From: Oscillospiraceae bacterium
GTDB lineage: Bacteria; Bacillota; Clostridia; Oscillospirales; Ruminococcaceae
Assembly: GCA_017399765.1 (NCBI GenBank)
Contig: JAFQBH010000041.1
Span: 1-38,199 of the forward strand
Length of the DNA: 38,199 nt
Direction of reading: 5' to 3'
The notes below the pieces were generated by a model. The model saw only the letters and a list, made by a program, of their open reading frames with translations, ran no database searches and was not told the origin of the DNA. The number at the start of each line of letters is the position of its first letter. Position 1 is the first letter of the stretch. The translations under genes and the position numbers were made by a program. Positions 1 to 9,444 of the stretch are shown here, piece by piece.

Positions 1-87
1 AAATATTTTGAAAGAATAGGCGACCACGCAAAAAAACTTGCGGGCTGGGTGGTCTATTCCACAACAGGCATAAGAGAGGAAGATTAA
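1..87 (+). CDS. phoU: PhoU phosphate regulator, C-terminal end (partial)
   Basis: The window opens inside a reading frame of 28 codons ending in TAA at 85-87. The visible peptide has the ERIGDHA motif and a W-V-x-Y-S-T-T-G segment typical of the last helix of PhoU, the cytosolic helical-bundle protein that links the Pst phosphate transporter to the PhoR kinase. The start and most of the protein lie outside the window. It ends 3 bases before the response regulator start, so the three genes probably form one operon. The call rests on a short motif and on context. Confidence 0.8.
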   Translation, partial: KYFERIGDHAKKLAGWVVYSTTGIREED

Positions 88-90
88 AAG

Positions 91-765
91 ATGATTTTTT
101 GCGTTGAAGACGACATAAGTTCAAGAGAACTTATGATTTATACCCTTAATTCCGCCGGCTTTGACGCAAAAGGCTTTCCGGAAAGCACGGAATTCTGGAA
201 GGCAATCGAAACTGAAACTCCGGAACTTATAATGCTTGATATTATGCTTCCGGGAGAGGACGGAATCGAAATCCTTAAAAAACTCCGTTCAAAAGCGGTA
301 ACAAAGGATATTCCGGTAATAATGGCAACCGCAAAGGGAACGGAATACGACAAAGTCATCGGACTTGATACCGGCGCGGACGATTATCTTGTAAAACCTT
401 TCGGAATGATGGAAATGGTTTCGCACATAAAAGCCGTGCTCAGAAGAACGGCACCGAAAACGGCAAAAAACGTTTTGAGCACCGGCAAACTTTCGGTAAA
501 CCTTGATGAGCACAGCGTTTTTGCAAACGGCGAAAAGGTCATGCTCACGCTCAAAGAATTTGAACTTCTGCGGATTTTTATGGAAAACCCGGGAAGGGTT
601 TTCAGCCGGGACGTTCTTCTTGAAAAAATCTGGGGAACGGAATTTTACGGCGAAACAAGAACCGTTGACGTCCATATCGGAACCTTGCGGACAAAGCTCG
701 GCGAATGCGGAGAATATATTGAAACCGTTCGCGGGGTCGGTTACAGAATGGAGGAACGCCCTTGA
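91..765 (+). CDS. phoP: OmpR/PhoB-family response regulator (PhoP-type)
   Basis: A 224-residue response regulator. The N-terminal receiver domain (about 1-115) has the acidic pair D7/D8, the phosphate-accepting D50 in L-D-I-M-L-P, a conserved Thr in the M-A-T-A segment and the Lys of L-V-K-P-F. The C-terminal winged helix (about 130-222) has the usual V-D-V-H-I-G-T-L-R recognition helix and ends in V-R-G-V-G-Y-R-M. It should bind DNA as a dimer when phosphorylated. It sits between phoU and a PAS-containing histidine kinase and overlaps the kinase by 4 bases, which is the classic phosphate-starvation arrangement. Assignment to phosphate sensing is inferred from phoU; the family itself is certain. 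Confidence 0.9.
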   Translation: MIFCVEDDISSRELMIYTLNSAGFDAKGFPESTEFWKAIETETPELIMLDIMLPGEDGIEILKKLRSKAVTKDIPVIMATAKGTEYDKVIGLDTGADDYLVKPFGMMEMVSHIKAVLRRTAPKTAKNVLSTGKLSVNLDEHSVFANGEKVMLTLKEFELLRIFMENPGRVFSRDVLLEKIWGTEFYGETRTVDVHIGTLRTKLGECGEYIETVRGVGYRMEERP

Positions 766-2432
766 CAAAAAGAATTTTCCATTCAATAATTTCGGTTTCC
801 GCGGCGGTCCTTATTGCTTCCGTAGTATTGATTTTCGGTGTTTTTTATTCCCAATTTTCAAAAGACAGACTTACCCAGCTTGAAAACCACGCAAAATCCG
901 TTTCCTCCGGAATTTCCGTTTACGGAACGGATTTTTTGCAGAATATTGGTGAAGGCGGTTACCGCCTTACCTATATTTCAGAAAATGGCGAAGTGCTTTT
1001 TGATTCCGAAGGAAATTTTTCCGAAATGGAAAACCACCTTGAACGTGAAGAAATTGCGGAAGCGGCAAAAAACGGAAAGGGCGAAAGCAAGCGTCTTTCA
1101 AAAACCCTTTCCGAAGTTTATATTTACTATGCGGAAAAACTTCCGGACGGAAACTTTATCCGCCTTTCGATAACGAGAGATTCCGTTTTTGCGGTGTTTT
1201 CAAAATCTGCCGCGCCCGCAATTCTGATAATCTTTTTTGCGTTTTTGCTTTCGGTTTTTGCGGCAAAGCGGCTTTCGAAAAAAATCGTTGAGCCCATAAA
1301 CGCCATTGACCTTGATAACCCACTTGAAAACAAAAACTGCGACGAAGTCGCGCCCCTTCTCCGAAGGATTTCTGCCCAGCAAAAGGAACTCAGAAGGCAG
1401 GAGGAAAAACTCCTCAAAAAGAAAACCGAGCTGGAAACAGTTCTTGAAAATATGGACGAGGGAATTATTCTTCTCACTTTTGAGGGCAGAATAGTTTCCA
1501 TAAACTCCGCCGCAAAACGGATTTTCGGATATTCCGGAAACCCGGAAGGGGAAAATCTTTCTTCGGTTTGCCGGGATATTTCCGTAAAGGAAGCCTTTTC
1601 AGAAGCGGTTAAAGGCGGGCATTTTGAAGAAACGGCGGAACTTTCCGGCGGATATTTCCGCATTGACGCAAACCCGGTTTATTCCGGAGAAAAAGTTTTC
1701 GGTGCGGCGCTTTTCCTTTTTGACGTTACGGAAAAAGAGGATTCGGAACAGATGCGCCGGGAATTCACCGCGAACGTTTCTCATGAGCTCAAAACTCCGC
1801 TCCATTCCATAACCGGCTTTTCGGAACTTATGGCAAGCGGAATCATGAAGCAGGAGGATTATATCCCATGTGCAAGGCGCATTCATGACGAAGCAAAGCG
1901 AATGACAAGGCTTATTGAGGATATCATCAGCCTTTCACATCTTGATGAAAACGCCCACGATATGAAACGGGAAAAGGTTGACCTTTTTGCGGTTTGTGAA
2001 AACGTTAAAAAAAATCTCGAAGTTGCGGCGCAGGCTATGGAAGTTGAAATGTCCCTTTCCGGCAAAAAAGCGGAAATCGAAGGAATTCCGGAACTTCTGG
2101 AGGCTATCGTTTTCAATCTTTGCGATAATGCGATTAAATATAACCGCAAGGGAGGAAAGGTTTTTGTTTCTGTAATCAAAACCGAAAAAGAAGCTGTTCT
2201 TTCCGTAAAAGATACCGGAATCGGAATTCCGCCGGAGCATCGGGAAAGAATTTTTGAAAGATTTTATCGGGTCGATAAAAGCCATTCAAAAGAAGTCGGC
2301 GGAACGGGACTTGGCCTTTCGATAGTAAAACACGCGGCGAAGGTTCACAACGCGAAAATCGAACTTGAAAGTAAACCTGATGAAGGAACGGATATTGCGC
2401 TTCATTTTTTAATAAACAAAAGCCATTTTTAA
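762..2432 (+). CDS. phoR: PhoR-type sensor histidine kinase
   Basis: A 556-residue membrane kinase. TM1 (about 9-30) and TM2 (about 147-168) flank a roughly 115-residue extracellular sensor. A linker with coiled-coil character follows, then a PAS domain (about 225-325), a HisKA dimerisation helix with the phospho-acceptor H341 in S-H-E-L-K-T-P, and an ATPase domain with the N box (L-C-D-N-A-I-K-Y-N), the G1 box (D-T-G-I-G-I) and the G2 box (G-G-T-G-L-G-L). The start is the TTG at 762: it overlaps the regulator stop in a TTGA junction and has GGAGG 7 bases upstream (750-754), so translation is probably coupled. It phosphorylates the preceding regulator. Confidence 0.9.
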   Translation: MTKRIFHSIISVSAAVLIASVVLIFGVFYSQFSKDRLTQLENHAKSVSSGISVYGTDFLQNIGEGGYRLTYISENGEVLFDSEGNFSEMENHLEREEIAEAAKNGKGESKRLSKTLSEVYIYYAEKLPDGNFIRLSITRDSVFAVFSKSAAPAILIIFFAFLLSVFAAKRLSKKIVEPINAIDLDNPLENKNCDEVAPLLRRISAQQKELRRQEEKLLKKKTELETVLENMDEGIILLTFEGRIVSINSAAKRIFGYSGNPEGENLSSVCRDISVKEAFSEAVKGGHFEETAELSGGYFRIDANPVYSGEKVFGAALFLFDVTEKEDSEQMRREFTANVSHELKTPLHSITGFSELMASGIMKQEDYIPCARRIHDEAKRMTRLIEDIISLSHLDENAHDMKREKVDLFAVCENVKKNLEVAAQAMEVEMSLSGKKAEIEGIPELLEAIVFNLCDNAIKYNRKGGKVFVSVIKTEKEAVLSVKDTGIGIPPEHRERIFERFYRVDKSHSKEVGGTGLGLSIVKHAAKVHNAKIELESKPDEGTDIALHFLINKSHF

Positions 2433-2490
2433 TTTTATATCAATTTTGGCTAATAGCTTTTGTTCACAAACAAAATACAGAAAATCCATA

Positions 2491-2519
2491 AAATCCGGCA
2501 TAAATCGCCGGATTTTTTT
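2491..2519 (+). terminator. Rho-independent terminator after phoR
   Basis: A 9-bp stem (2491-2499 with 2507-2515) with a 7-base loop runs into a T tract at 2513-2519. It ends the phosphate-sensing operon and marks the last clearly native sequence before the mobile-element remnant. Confidence 0.8.
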
Positions 2520-2525
2520 GGTAAT

Positions 2526-2625
2526 ATGGAGTTGCTTAAAAAGGAGCAAAAAATGAATATCGAAAATCTTCGTAATATGGCGTTGCATAGTTAATGATTT
2601 GATGAATGAGATAGAAAAGATGTAA
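2526..2625 (+). pseudogene. Frameshifted relic of a small mobile-element gene
   Basis: A good ribosome site (AAGGAG at 2541-2546) precedes ATG 2553, whose frame ends after 13 codons. The +1 frame then continues from 2590 for 11 codons (V-N-D-L-M-N-E-I-E-K-M) before TAA at 2623-2625. The two halves read like one short amphipathic protein broken by a frameshift. The frame is also open upstream from ATG 2526, and the words N-M-E-L-L and N-M-A-L-H repeat within it. I do not recognise the protein. Its position at the left edge of the foreign segment suggests decay after insertion. Confidence 0.4.
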
Positions 2626-2713
2626 AAGCCGTTGCATGAGGGCATCGAAAATGAGTTTAGCGAGTTTCGCTTTTGGAACCCGCCTTGTTTTCTGTACCTG
2701 TGCAGCGGCTTTT
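2624..2713 (+). ncRNA. Structured 90-nt element, candidate small RNA or long terminator
   Basis: Bases 2624-2636 pair with 2701-2713 in a 13-bp stem with a single G-T pair. The stem encloses about 64 bases and is followed directly by T residues (2710-2715). The enclosed part holds further short pairings, such as GCGAG/CTCGC-like steps near 2660-2671. A terminal stem plus T tract fits an RNA that ends here, or a terminator with a large internal structure for the broken gene upstream. No known RNA family is recognised. Confidence 0.4.
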
Positions 2714-2840
2714 TTGTATCCTTTTTTAGTAAAATAGGCTGTGATTTATGAAAACTTGCACAAATTGTGATAGAAAAGTAGCACTACAAGTCCATAACAT
2801 TTTGAAAAAGTATGCGATATAATTTTATTGAAATAGTTTT

Positions 2841-2870
2841 AACCCGACCAAATCGGATGGTAACCCGACC
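2841..2870 (+). repeat. Pair of direct repeats upstream of the small cargo gene
   Basis: The 9-mer AACCCGACC occurs at 2841-2849 and 2862-2870, exactly 21 bp apart (two helical turns on the same DNA face). Each copy contains or adjoins a short inverted element (CCGA/TCGG, GACC/GGTC). This spacing fits a regulator or accessory-protein binding site in front of the gene at 2957. The rest of 2714-2956 is AT-rich and holds a 24-codon ORF (2748-2822) with a C-x2-C motif and no convincing ribosome site. Confidence 0.4.
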
Positions 2871-2956
2871 GAATAGGTCATAAACTTTTGTATCACATTA
2901 ATGTAAACTTTTGGTATAGAGAATCTATAAATTATAGCAAAAAAGGAGCTGACAAA

Positions 2957-3262
2957 ATGAAAGACGAAGAATTAGTAAATGAGATGCTCAAACCGGTTGC
3001 AAAGAATGAAATCAGAGCGGGTTATCCCGTGCTCACGGAAGAGCACTTTTTCTTTCAGCAGGTGGTCGTGTTTATGCATGATAAAAGAATATGGCTCGGG
3101 ACGGCTTCGGATTTGATTTTTGATATGAATTGCAAAACAGTTCCCGCCAATACCGCAGCAAAGCTTTTGCATAAGTACGGAAAGACCATGCTGAAAAAGA
3201 AAGGTGTTTCAGTAAAGTTTATCCGCACAAATCAAAAGCGCTTGATTGAACTGAAAAAGTGA
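2957..3262 (+). CDS. Small hypothetical protein of the integrated element
   Basis: A 101-residue soluble protein. The start is ATG 2957, set by AAGGAG 8 bases upstream (2943-2948); the frame is open further upstream but without a ribosome site. The sequence is basic at the C-terminus and has no signal peptide, membrane segment or catalytic motif that I recognise. It lies between a decayed gene relic and the serine recombinase, so it is probably cargo or an accessory gene of the mobile element. Function unknown. Confidence 0.6.
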   Translation: MKDEELVNEMLKPVAKNEIRAGYPVLTEEHFFFQQVVVFMHDKRIWLGTASDLIFDMNCKTVPANTAAKLLHKYGKTMLKKKGVSVKFIRTNQKRLIELKK

Positions 3263-3329
3263 CAGGATTTCTTTTTACTATGGAAATAGTAATGAAAAAT
3301 GAGAATTTGTGTATTCCGTCGCAAGCATC

Positions 3330-3374
3330 GTGTTTTGGGCCCAAAACACAGCTCGCCAGGGGAAATCACCCCTG
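3330..3374 (+). other. Inverted-repeat cluster, possible oriT remnant
   Basis: A perfect 20-bp palindrome at 3330-3349, centred on GGGCCC, is followed 7 bases later by a second hairpin: CAGGGG (3357-3362) pairs with CCCCTG (3369-3374) across a 6-base loop. Paired hairpins like this, ending in a CCCCTGCAACCCC-type segment, resemble transfer origins of small mobilizable elements in Firmicutes. No relaxase gene remains in the window, so the identification is inference. The palindrome could instead be a recombinase or regulator site. Confidence 0.4.
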
Positions 3375-3458
3375 CAACCCCAAATTAAAAACGGAAAAAG
3401 TGACACTAACATGTACAGGAAAATGTACAGGAATGTGACAGAAAAAGGAGATGATAAA

Positions 3459-3719
3459 ATGAAATATATTCTTCCAAACGGCGAGATAATTGAAGCAAGC
3501 GATGAATTTGCAAAGCTTCTCGCAGAGATAAAAGAACTTCTTGCGAATATGACAAAGGAAGAAAGAATGGCGTGGTTCGAAGACGGTATGTTCGCAAAAC
3601 CGCTTCGATATGAACACGAATCGGAAGGTACTTCCTTTATCGTAAGAACCCATTTTGATAAAACCGCAAGCGAAAGCATTGCCGAAAAAGCGGAACGTGT
3701 TGCGGCGAAAATGGGATAA
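3459..3719 (+). CDS. Small hypothetical protein of the integrated element
   Basis: An 86-residue acidic protein. Start ATG 3459 is supported by AAAGGAG 5-7 bases upstream; the longer open frame from 3309 runs through the palindrome and lacks a ribosome site. It is predicted helical, with a central stretch of L-L-A-E-I-K-E-L-L character, and has no signal peptide or transmembrane segment. Its place just before the recombinase, in a segment with hairpins, suggests a mobile-element accessory protein. No specific family is recognised. Confidence 0.6.
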   Translation: MKYILPNGEIIEASDEFAKLLAEIKELLANMTKEERMAWFEDGMFAKPLRYEHESEGTSFIVRTHFDKTASESIAEKAERVAAKMG

Positions 3720-3796
3720 CAGACTAAAACAAGATAATGTATATCTAAATTCACGCTTTAAAGTGTTGAAGTTTAATAACAGCTGTGATAATATGA

Positions 3797-5539
<1,743 letters not shown>

Positions 5540-5645
5540 CATACAAAAACTATTTACTTTACAAGAGCCTGCCACAACCCACGCTCTTCCTTACGGAAGG
5601 CGCACCTTCTGCGGGATTTTTTTATAGCCTCCACCGAATATAAGG

Positions 5646-5700
5646 TTCCCTTGTGCAAAGGGAGCTGTCTTTTGCCGGAGGCAAAAGACTGAGGGATTGT
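5646..5700 (+). repeat. Two-hairpin dispersed repeat, copy A
   Basis: Hairpin 1 pairs 5647-5652 with 5658-5663. Hairpin 2 is a perfect 10-bp stem (5667-5676 with 5680-5689) with a 3-base loop, followed by GAGGGATTG. The same layout (C-rich stem, G-rich arm, TGTC, second stem, GAGGG/GAAGGG tail) recurs at 10674-10715. It looks like a small non-coding dispersed repeat of the MITE/REP type. The rest of 5540-5850 holds the promoter region of the sigma factor gene and nothing coding that I can support. Confidence 0.6.
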
Positions 5701-5790
5701 AATCCCGTCCAACCAAAAATCGGGCACACATATACAGCGTTTCCGCAAAATTTGTTCTTAATTTTTTATTACCGCGCAACCAAACCGTGC

Positions 5791-5796
5791 TATAAT
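5791..5796 (+). promoter_or_regulatory. Promoter -10 element for the sigma/anti-sigma operon
   Basis: TATAAT at 5791-5796 lies 56 bases before the sigma factor start. The best -35 is weak (TTACCG, 5769-5774, 16-bp spacing). This fits a housekeeping promoter with a poor -35, or one helped by an activator. Confidence 0.45.
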
Positions 5797-5851
5797 CTGT
5801 CTGTATTATCGAAAGGCCTTTTTAAAAAAGCAAAAAAGGAGGTGCGGAATT

Positions 5852-6376
5852 TTGGAAAAAGAAATAATCCTCGGCGAACTTTCCGAAAAATACGGAAAAA
5901 TCTGCAAAACCGTTGCGAAAAACATTCTTCGGAATGACGAAGATGCGGAAGAAATTCTTAACGATTCCCTGCTCGCCTTCTGGAATTTTGCTTTTTCGGA
6001 TTTTCCGGAAAACCCCGGAGCCTGGCTTTGCAAAACCGCAAGGAACCTTGCGCTCAACCGCCTTGGATATCTTTCCGCGGAAAAGCGCGGAAAGGGAAAT
6101 GCGGAAATTGCCCTTTCGGAACTGGAAGAATGTATCCCTTCAAAAAACAGCGTTGAGGAAAAAATCGACGAAGCGGTTTTGCTTAAATCTATCGAAGATT
6201 TTCTCCGAAGCGAACCGAAGGAAAAACGAAACATTTTTGTCCGCCGCTATTGGTATATGTTTTCCGTTTCGGAAATCGCAAAAACTTACGGAATAAGCGA
6301 AAGCAAGGTCAAATCCACCCTTTTCCGAATGAGGAAGGAACTCCGGAAAAAGCTTGAAAAGGAGGAACTTATATGA
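5852..6376 (+). CDS. ECF-like RNA polymerase sigma factor
   Basis: A 174-residue sigma-70 family protein made only of region 2 (about 8-75, with E-D-A-E-E-I-L-N-D and W-L-C-K-T-A-R-N-L-A) and region 4 (about 110-170, with a helix-turn-helix around S-V-S-E-I-A-K-T-Y-G-I-S-E-S-K-V-K-S). The start is TTG 5852, fixed by AAGGAGGTG upstream. It overlaps the next gene by 4 bases (ATGA). The partner is a one-pass membrane protein, so the pair should work as a sigma factor held by an anti-sigma and released by a surface signal. Target genes are not evident. Confidence 0.88.
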   Translation: MEKEIILGELSEKYGKICKTVAKNILRNDEDAEEILNDSLLAFWNFAFSDFPENPGAWLCKTARNLALNRLGYLSAEKRGKGNAEIALSELEECIPSKNSVEEKIDEAVLLKSIEDFLRSEPKEKRNIFVRRYWYMFSVSEIAKTYGISESKVKSTLFRMRKELRKKLEKEELI

Positions 6377-7143
6377 CAAAAAACGCCCTTGAAATGATAA
6401 ACGCCCTTGATGATGAATTCGTTCTTTCCGCAATGGAAGAACCAAAGGCAAAAATCCGCCCGCTTAAAAAACTCCGTTGGACCGCCGTTGCCGCCTGCAT
6501 CGCGCTTTTGCTGGCTGTTCCCGTTATGGCGGAAGTTTTAGGCTTCACTCTTGATTTTGACGCAAACAAAAACCACTGGGAAGCAAACACAAACGCAAGG
6601 TTTGCCCTTGAGGAATATTCCGATGAAGTAAAAAGCGTAAAAGGTCAGGAATATTTTGTGATGCAGGATATTTTCGAGGCGGAAGAATTTCTCGGAATAG
6701 ATCTTCCGGATAACGCCGTTCTTGAAAAATCGCTTAAGAAATTCGTAAAAACGGAATTTATGGAAAGCGGAATTAAGCGGGAAGTTCACTGCAGCGTTTA
6801 CGTCGGCGAAAACGAAGGCAATCTTCTCGGAACACATACGGATACATGGCACAGCTTTGGCGAAAACACCGTCAACGTCAGCTATCATACAATCTGTGAA
6901 CAGAATCCTTATGAAAACGGCGGCGGTTTCGGTTACGTCCTTGAAGATGAACTTTCAAAAAGCGAAAAATATATCAACAAATCCGGCAGAGAATGTGAAA
7001 TTGTTTTAATCGAGGGGGAATATGATTATCAGGAAATGGCGGTTACGGAAGTTAACAGAGTTCTTGTTTCCGTAATGGTTTATGGACAGGATAAGGAATC
7101 TGTCCGCAATGTTGTGACGAAAATTCTTGACGCATATAACTGA
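6373..7143 (+). CDS. Membrane-anchored anti-sigma-like protein
   Basis: A 256-residue protein with a short cytosolic N-terminus (about 1-36, acidic, with D-D-E-F-V-L), one membrane helix (about 37-57) and an extracellular domain of about 195 residues. The domain contains no lipobox and no catalytic motif that I recognise. The layout and the ATGA overlap with the sigma factor gene identify it as the probable anti-sigma partner; the cytosolic part is too short to assign to a named anti-sigma domain by eye. The extracellular domain is probably the sensor. Confidence 0.7.
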   Translation: MTKNALEMINALDDEFVLSAMEEPKAKIRPLKKLRWTAVAACIALLLAVPVMAEVLGFTLDFDANKNHWEANTNARFALEEYSDEVKSVKGQEYFVMQDIFEAEEFLGIDLPDNAVLEKSLKKFVKTEFMESGIKREVHCSVYVGENEGNLLGTHTDTWHSFGENTVNVSYHTICEQNPYENGGGFGYVLEDELSKSEKYINKSGRECEIVLIEGEYDYQEMAVTEVNRVLVSVMVYGQDKESVRNVVTKILDAYN

Positions 7144-7178
7144 TAAAAACCGCATGAGCATGCGCTAAAATAAAAAAT

Positions 7179-7210
7179 GAGCACGGAAAAACTTCCGTGC
7201 TCGTTTTTTT
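7179..7210 (+). terminator. Rho-independent terminator after the anti-sigma gene
   Basis: A perfect 10-bp stem (7179-7188 with 7193-7202) with a 4-base loop is followed by seven T residues (7204-7210). It also closes right at the stop codon of the convergent Nudix gene; that side has A residues upstream, so it may act both ways. Confidence 0.88.
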
Positions 7211-7211
7211 C

Positions 7212-7631
7212 TTACATTCCTCTGCGGTCGATAAAATCCATCGCTTTTGCGATAAGGTTTTTGTCGTTGCGGAAGGTAACGGCTTCATAAGCTGCGTGAA
7301 TTTCCATCCACTGAAGCTCGGAAACCTCCTCTTCCTGGGGGTGAAGGGTGGATTCGTTAAGGGTGAATCCGATAAAATAAATGACCTGTTTTTTAACGTT
7401 GGGCTTTGGCGAATATTCAACCGCTTCGCGGAAACCTTCCCGGAGGAAAACGCGAAGACCGGTTTCTTCGCGAATTTCGCGAAGGGCGGTTTCCATCTCG
7501 GTTTCGCCGGCTTCCATATGTCCTTTCGGGAAGGACCAATGGCCGCCGCAGCGGTGTTTCAAAAGAAGGATATGGGTTTCGCCTTCGTGCTCACGATAAA
7601 TAAGGCCACCACAGGATTTTTCATGCTTCAT
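7212..7631 (-). CDS. Nudix hydrolase (Ap4A hydrolase-like)
   Basis: A 139-residue Nudix protein. The full Nudix box is present: G37, E43, R51-E52, E55-E56 and G58 fit G-x5-E-x7-R-E-x2-E-E-x-G. The K-H-R-x-G-G-H-W-S-F-P-K-G-H approach to the box resembles bis(5'-nucleosyl)-tetraphosphatases rather than 8-oxo-dGTPases. It would hydrolyse a nucleoside diphosphate-linked compound using Mg ions bound by the glutamates. The gene is a single unit transcribed convergently with the anti-sigma gene and divergently from the lipoprotein gene. The substrate is an inference. Confidence 0.85.
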   Translation of the reverse strand: MKHEKSCGGLIYREHEGETHILLLKHRCGGHWSFPKGHMEAGETEMETALREIREETGLRVFLREGFREAVEYSPKPNVKKQVIYFIGFTLNESTLHPQEEEVSELQWMEIHAAYEAVTFRNDKNLIAKAMDFIDRRGM

Positions 7632-7767
7632 CTTAAAAATCTCCTATTTTGGCAAAACTTTCACTAAATACAATAATATCACCTTTATGCAAGTTCTTCA
7701 AGTGTAAATAATGCAAATTTGCCCCGGAAACGCAAAATATTTACAAAGTTTTCAAAGCAAAAGAATA

Positions 7768-7796
7768 TTTACCGAAAACGCAGAAAGTGCTATACT
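7768..7796 (+). promoter_or_regulatory. Promoter of the lipoprotein pair
   Basis: -35 TTTACC (7768-7773), 17-bp spacer, -10 TATACT (7791-7796), 39 bases upstream of the start at 7836. Confidence 0.6.
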
Positions 7797-7835
7797 GAAA
7801 GCATAAAAATTTATCCGGAAAAGAGAGGTTTTCTG

Positions 7836-9425
7836 ATGAAAAAATTATTTGCTATCCTGCTTGCCTTTGTGCTTTGTTTTGCAGGCTGTTCCGGTAATGA
7901 AAAAACGGATTTCATTTGCGGAATTGTTGAGGGAAATATTTATAAAAACGAATTGTTTGATGTAGCTTTTGAAATTCCGGAAAATTGGGAAGCAAAAACT
8001 CCGGATTTTTCCGAGAATAAAGAAGGCTTTATAGACGATTGGTCTTTCGAAGAAAAAGGCGGCATAGGCTCGTTTGATATATGTTCGGCCTGCATAATGG
8101 ATATAAAAAACGTAAAAGACGCTTACGAATATATGTTTGACTTTGTCAATGATATTTACGGCGAAGCCATTGTTGAGAAAAGAGTGGAAACAGTTGTAAT
8201 AAACGGCGAAGAAAAAGATTTTGTGTTGCTTAAGCTTGAAGAAGACGGCTTTGAATGTTATGTCGGAGTTTTGGAAAAATTTGCCGTTTATGAAGACGAA
8301 AATTGGTTTATGTGGGAAAGCTTCCTTTTTGAAAATGAAGAAAAAGTTATAGATGCAATAGAAACTGTTACTTCCGGAAAAGTTAAAACAGAAGAAATAG
8401 TGCATGAACAAATTGAAGATGAAATAAAAGAAAAAATTACTCCTGCCTGCGGAACATTTGAAAATAATATCTTCAAAAACGAAACTTTTGGAATAGGTTT
8501 TGTTGTTCCGGAAGATTGGCAATATTATGAACCTGACGAATACCTTAACGAGGATACAGAGCATTTTTGGGATTGGGAATTTGAAGCGCAGCAAGGCTTT
8601 GATGGCCTGTCTTTGTTTTATATGAAATTTTCGGAAGATGATGGTGTTACCGAAGAAATGATGATAAGTCTTGGAACGGATATGGATTTTGAAGAACATT
8701 GGATAGATAATGTTACCATTGACGGAAAAGAGAGAAAATGTGTTTTAGGACGCTCTTCCTTAAAATACACTCTTTATACTCCCAAAATTATAAGAGACAA
8801 AACAGGCGGATGGGTCTGTGCAATCATGTTAACTTCAGATTCAAAAGATACTCTTTTTGAATATGCTGAAAGACTGACCTGGGATGTTGAAAATATAGAA
8901 AAATTAGCGGATAAAATTAATAAAGCCTATGAATTCGATTTCGTTGCAGGAAAATTGATTGATGGGAAAATTTGCAATGAAACAACAGGAATTTGTTTCA
9001 CAACTCCGGAAGGATGGAAATATTTTCCGGAAGAAGAACTTTACAGAGAAAACAATGAATCCGGATTTTTCCAGGATGTATATTGTATGGGTGAAGGAGT
9101 TGAAACAATTACAATAGATTATCAAAAATATAATTATTTTGGTGGAAAAGCCAAAACAAAAGAAAGTATTTTTGAAATAAGATCATACGAGGACGATAAT
9201 AAATATGGTATAATTCTTGTTTCGGAAGAAATGGGAACCGTTGAACATTGCGGAATGGAGATTCCTATTAAAGAGGAAGTTTATGATTTTGGCAAAGACA
9301 TGGTTCATTGTGTAACGATGTTTGTTGAAAAAGATTCTTATGCTGTTTTGATTTTCATAGCTTATGAAGAAGACCGTTCACTCGAAGAATTCCTTCCATA
9401 TATTGATTTGGGATATAAAGGATAA
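7836..9425 (+). CDS. Lipoprotein with three PsbP-like repeats
   Basis: A 529-residue secreted lipoprotein. The signal peptide (M-K-K-L-F-A-I-L-L...) ends in a lipobox with the lipidated Cys in F-A-G-C-S. The mature part holds three copies of a domain of about 150 residues, each opening with G-x-[VFL]-x3-I-x-x-[NK]-E-x2 and F-x2-P-E-[ND]-W or T-P-E-G-W (near protein positions 28, 205 and 370). Single-copy relatives are common lipoproteins in Clostridia, of unknown function. ATG 7836 is chosen by its ribosome site (GAGAGG) and by the signal peptide; the upstream open frame is non-coding. The next gene is a one-repeat relative. Confidence 0.8.
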   Translation: MKKLFAILLAFVLCFAGCSGNEKTDFICGIVEGNIYKNELFDVAFEIPENWEAKTPDFSENKEGFIDDWSFEEKGGIGSFDICSACIMDIKNVKDAYEYMFDFVNDIYGEAIVEKRVETVVINGEEKDFVLLKLEEDGFECYVGVLEKFAVYEDENWFMWESFLFENEEKVIDAIETVTSGKVKTEEIVHEQIEDEIKEKITPACGTFENNIFKNETFGIGFVVPEDWQYYEPDEYLNEDTEHFWDWEFEAQQGFDGLSLFYMKFSEDDGVTEEMMISLGTDMDFEEHWIDNVTIDGKERKCVLGRSSLKYTLYTPKIIRDKTGGWVCAIMLTSDSKDTLFEYAERLTWDVENIEKLADKINKAYEFDFVAGKLIDGKICNETTGICFTTPEGWKYFPEEELYRENNESGFFQDVYCMGEGVETITIDYQKYNYFGGKAKTKESIFEIRSYEDDNKYGIILVSEEMGTVEHCGMEIPIKEEVYDFGKDMVHCVTMFVEKDSYAVLIFIAYEEDRSLEEFLPYIDLGYKG

Positions 9426-9444
9426 TAGGAAAGGAGATTTTCTG

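Noticed and set aside
2521-2586. Imperfect 15-base direct repeat (2521-2535 and 2572-2586) as an attachment-site duplication
   Set aside because: Both copies fall in the same reading frame of the gene relic 51 bases apart, so an internal coding repeat explains them, and no third copy was seen near the recombinase end.
2748-2822. A 24-codon ORF with C-x2-C in the mobile segment
   Set aside because: No ribosome site and too short to tell from chance; mentioned under the direct-repeat entry only.
7836-9425. Repeats in the lipoprotein region as a possible CRISPR array
   Set aside because: They are long diverged protein-domain repeats; no short identical repeats with unique spacers occur anywhere in the window.
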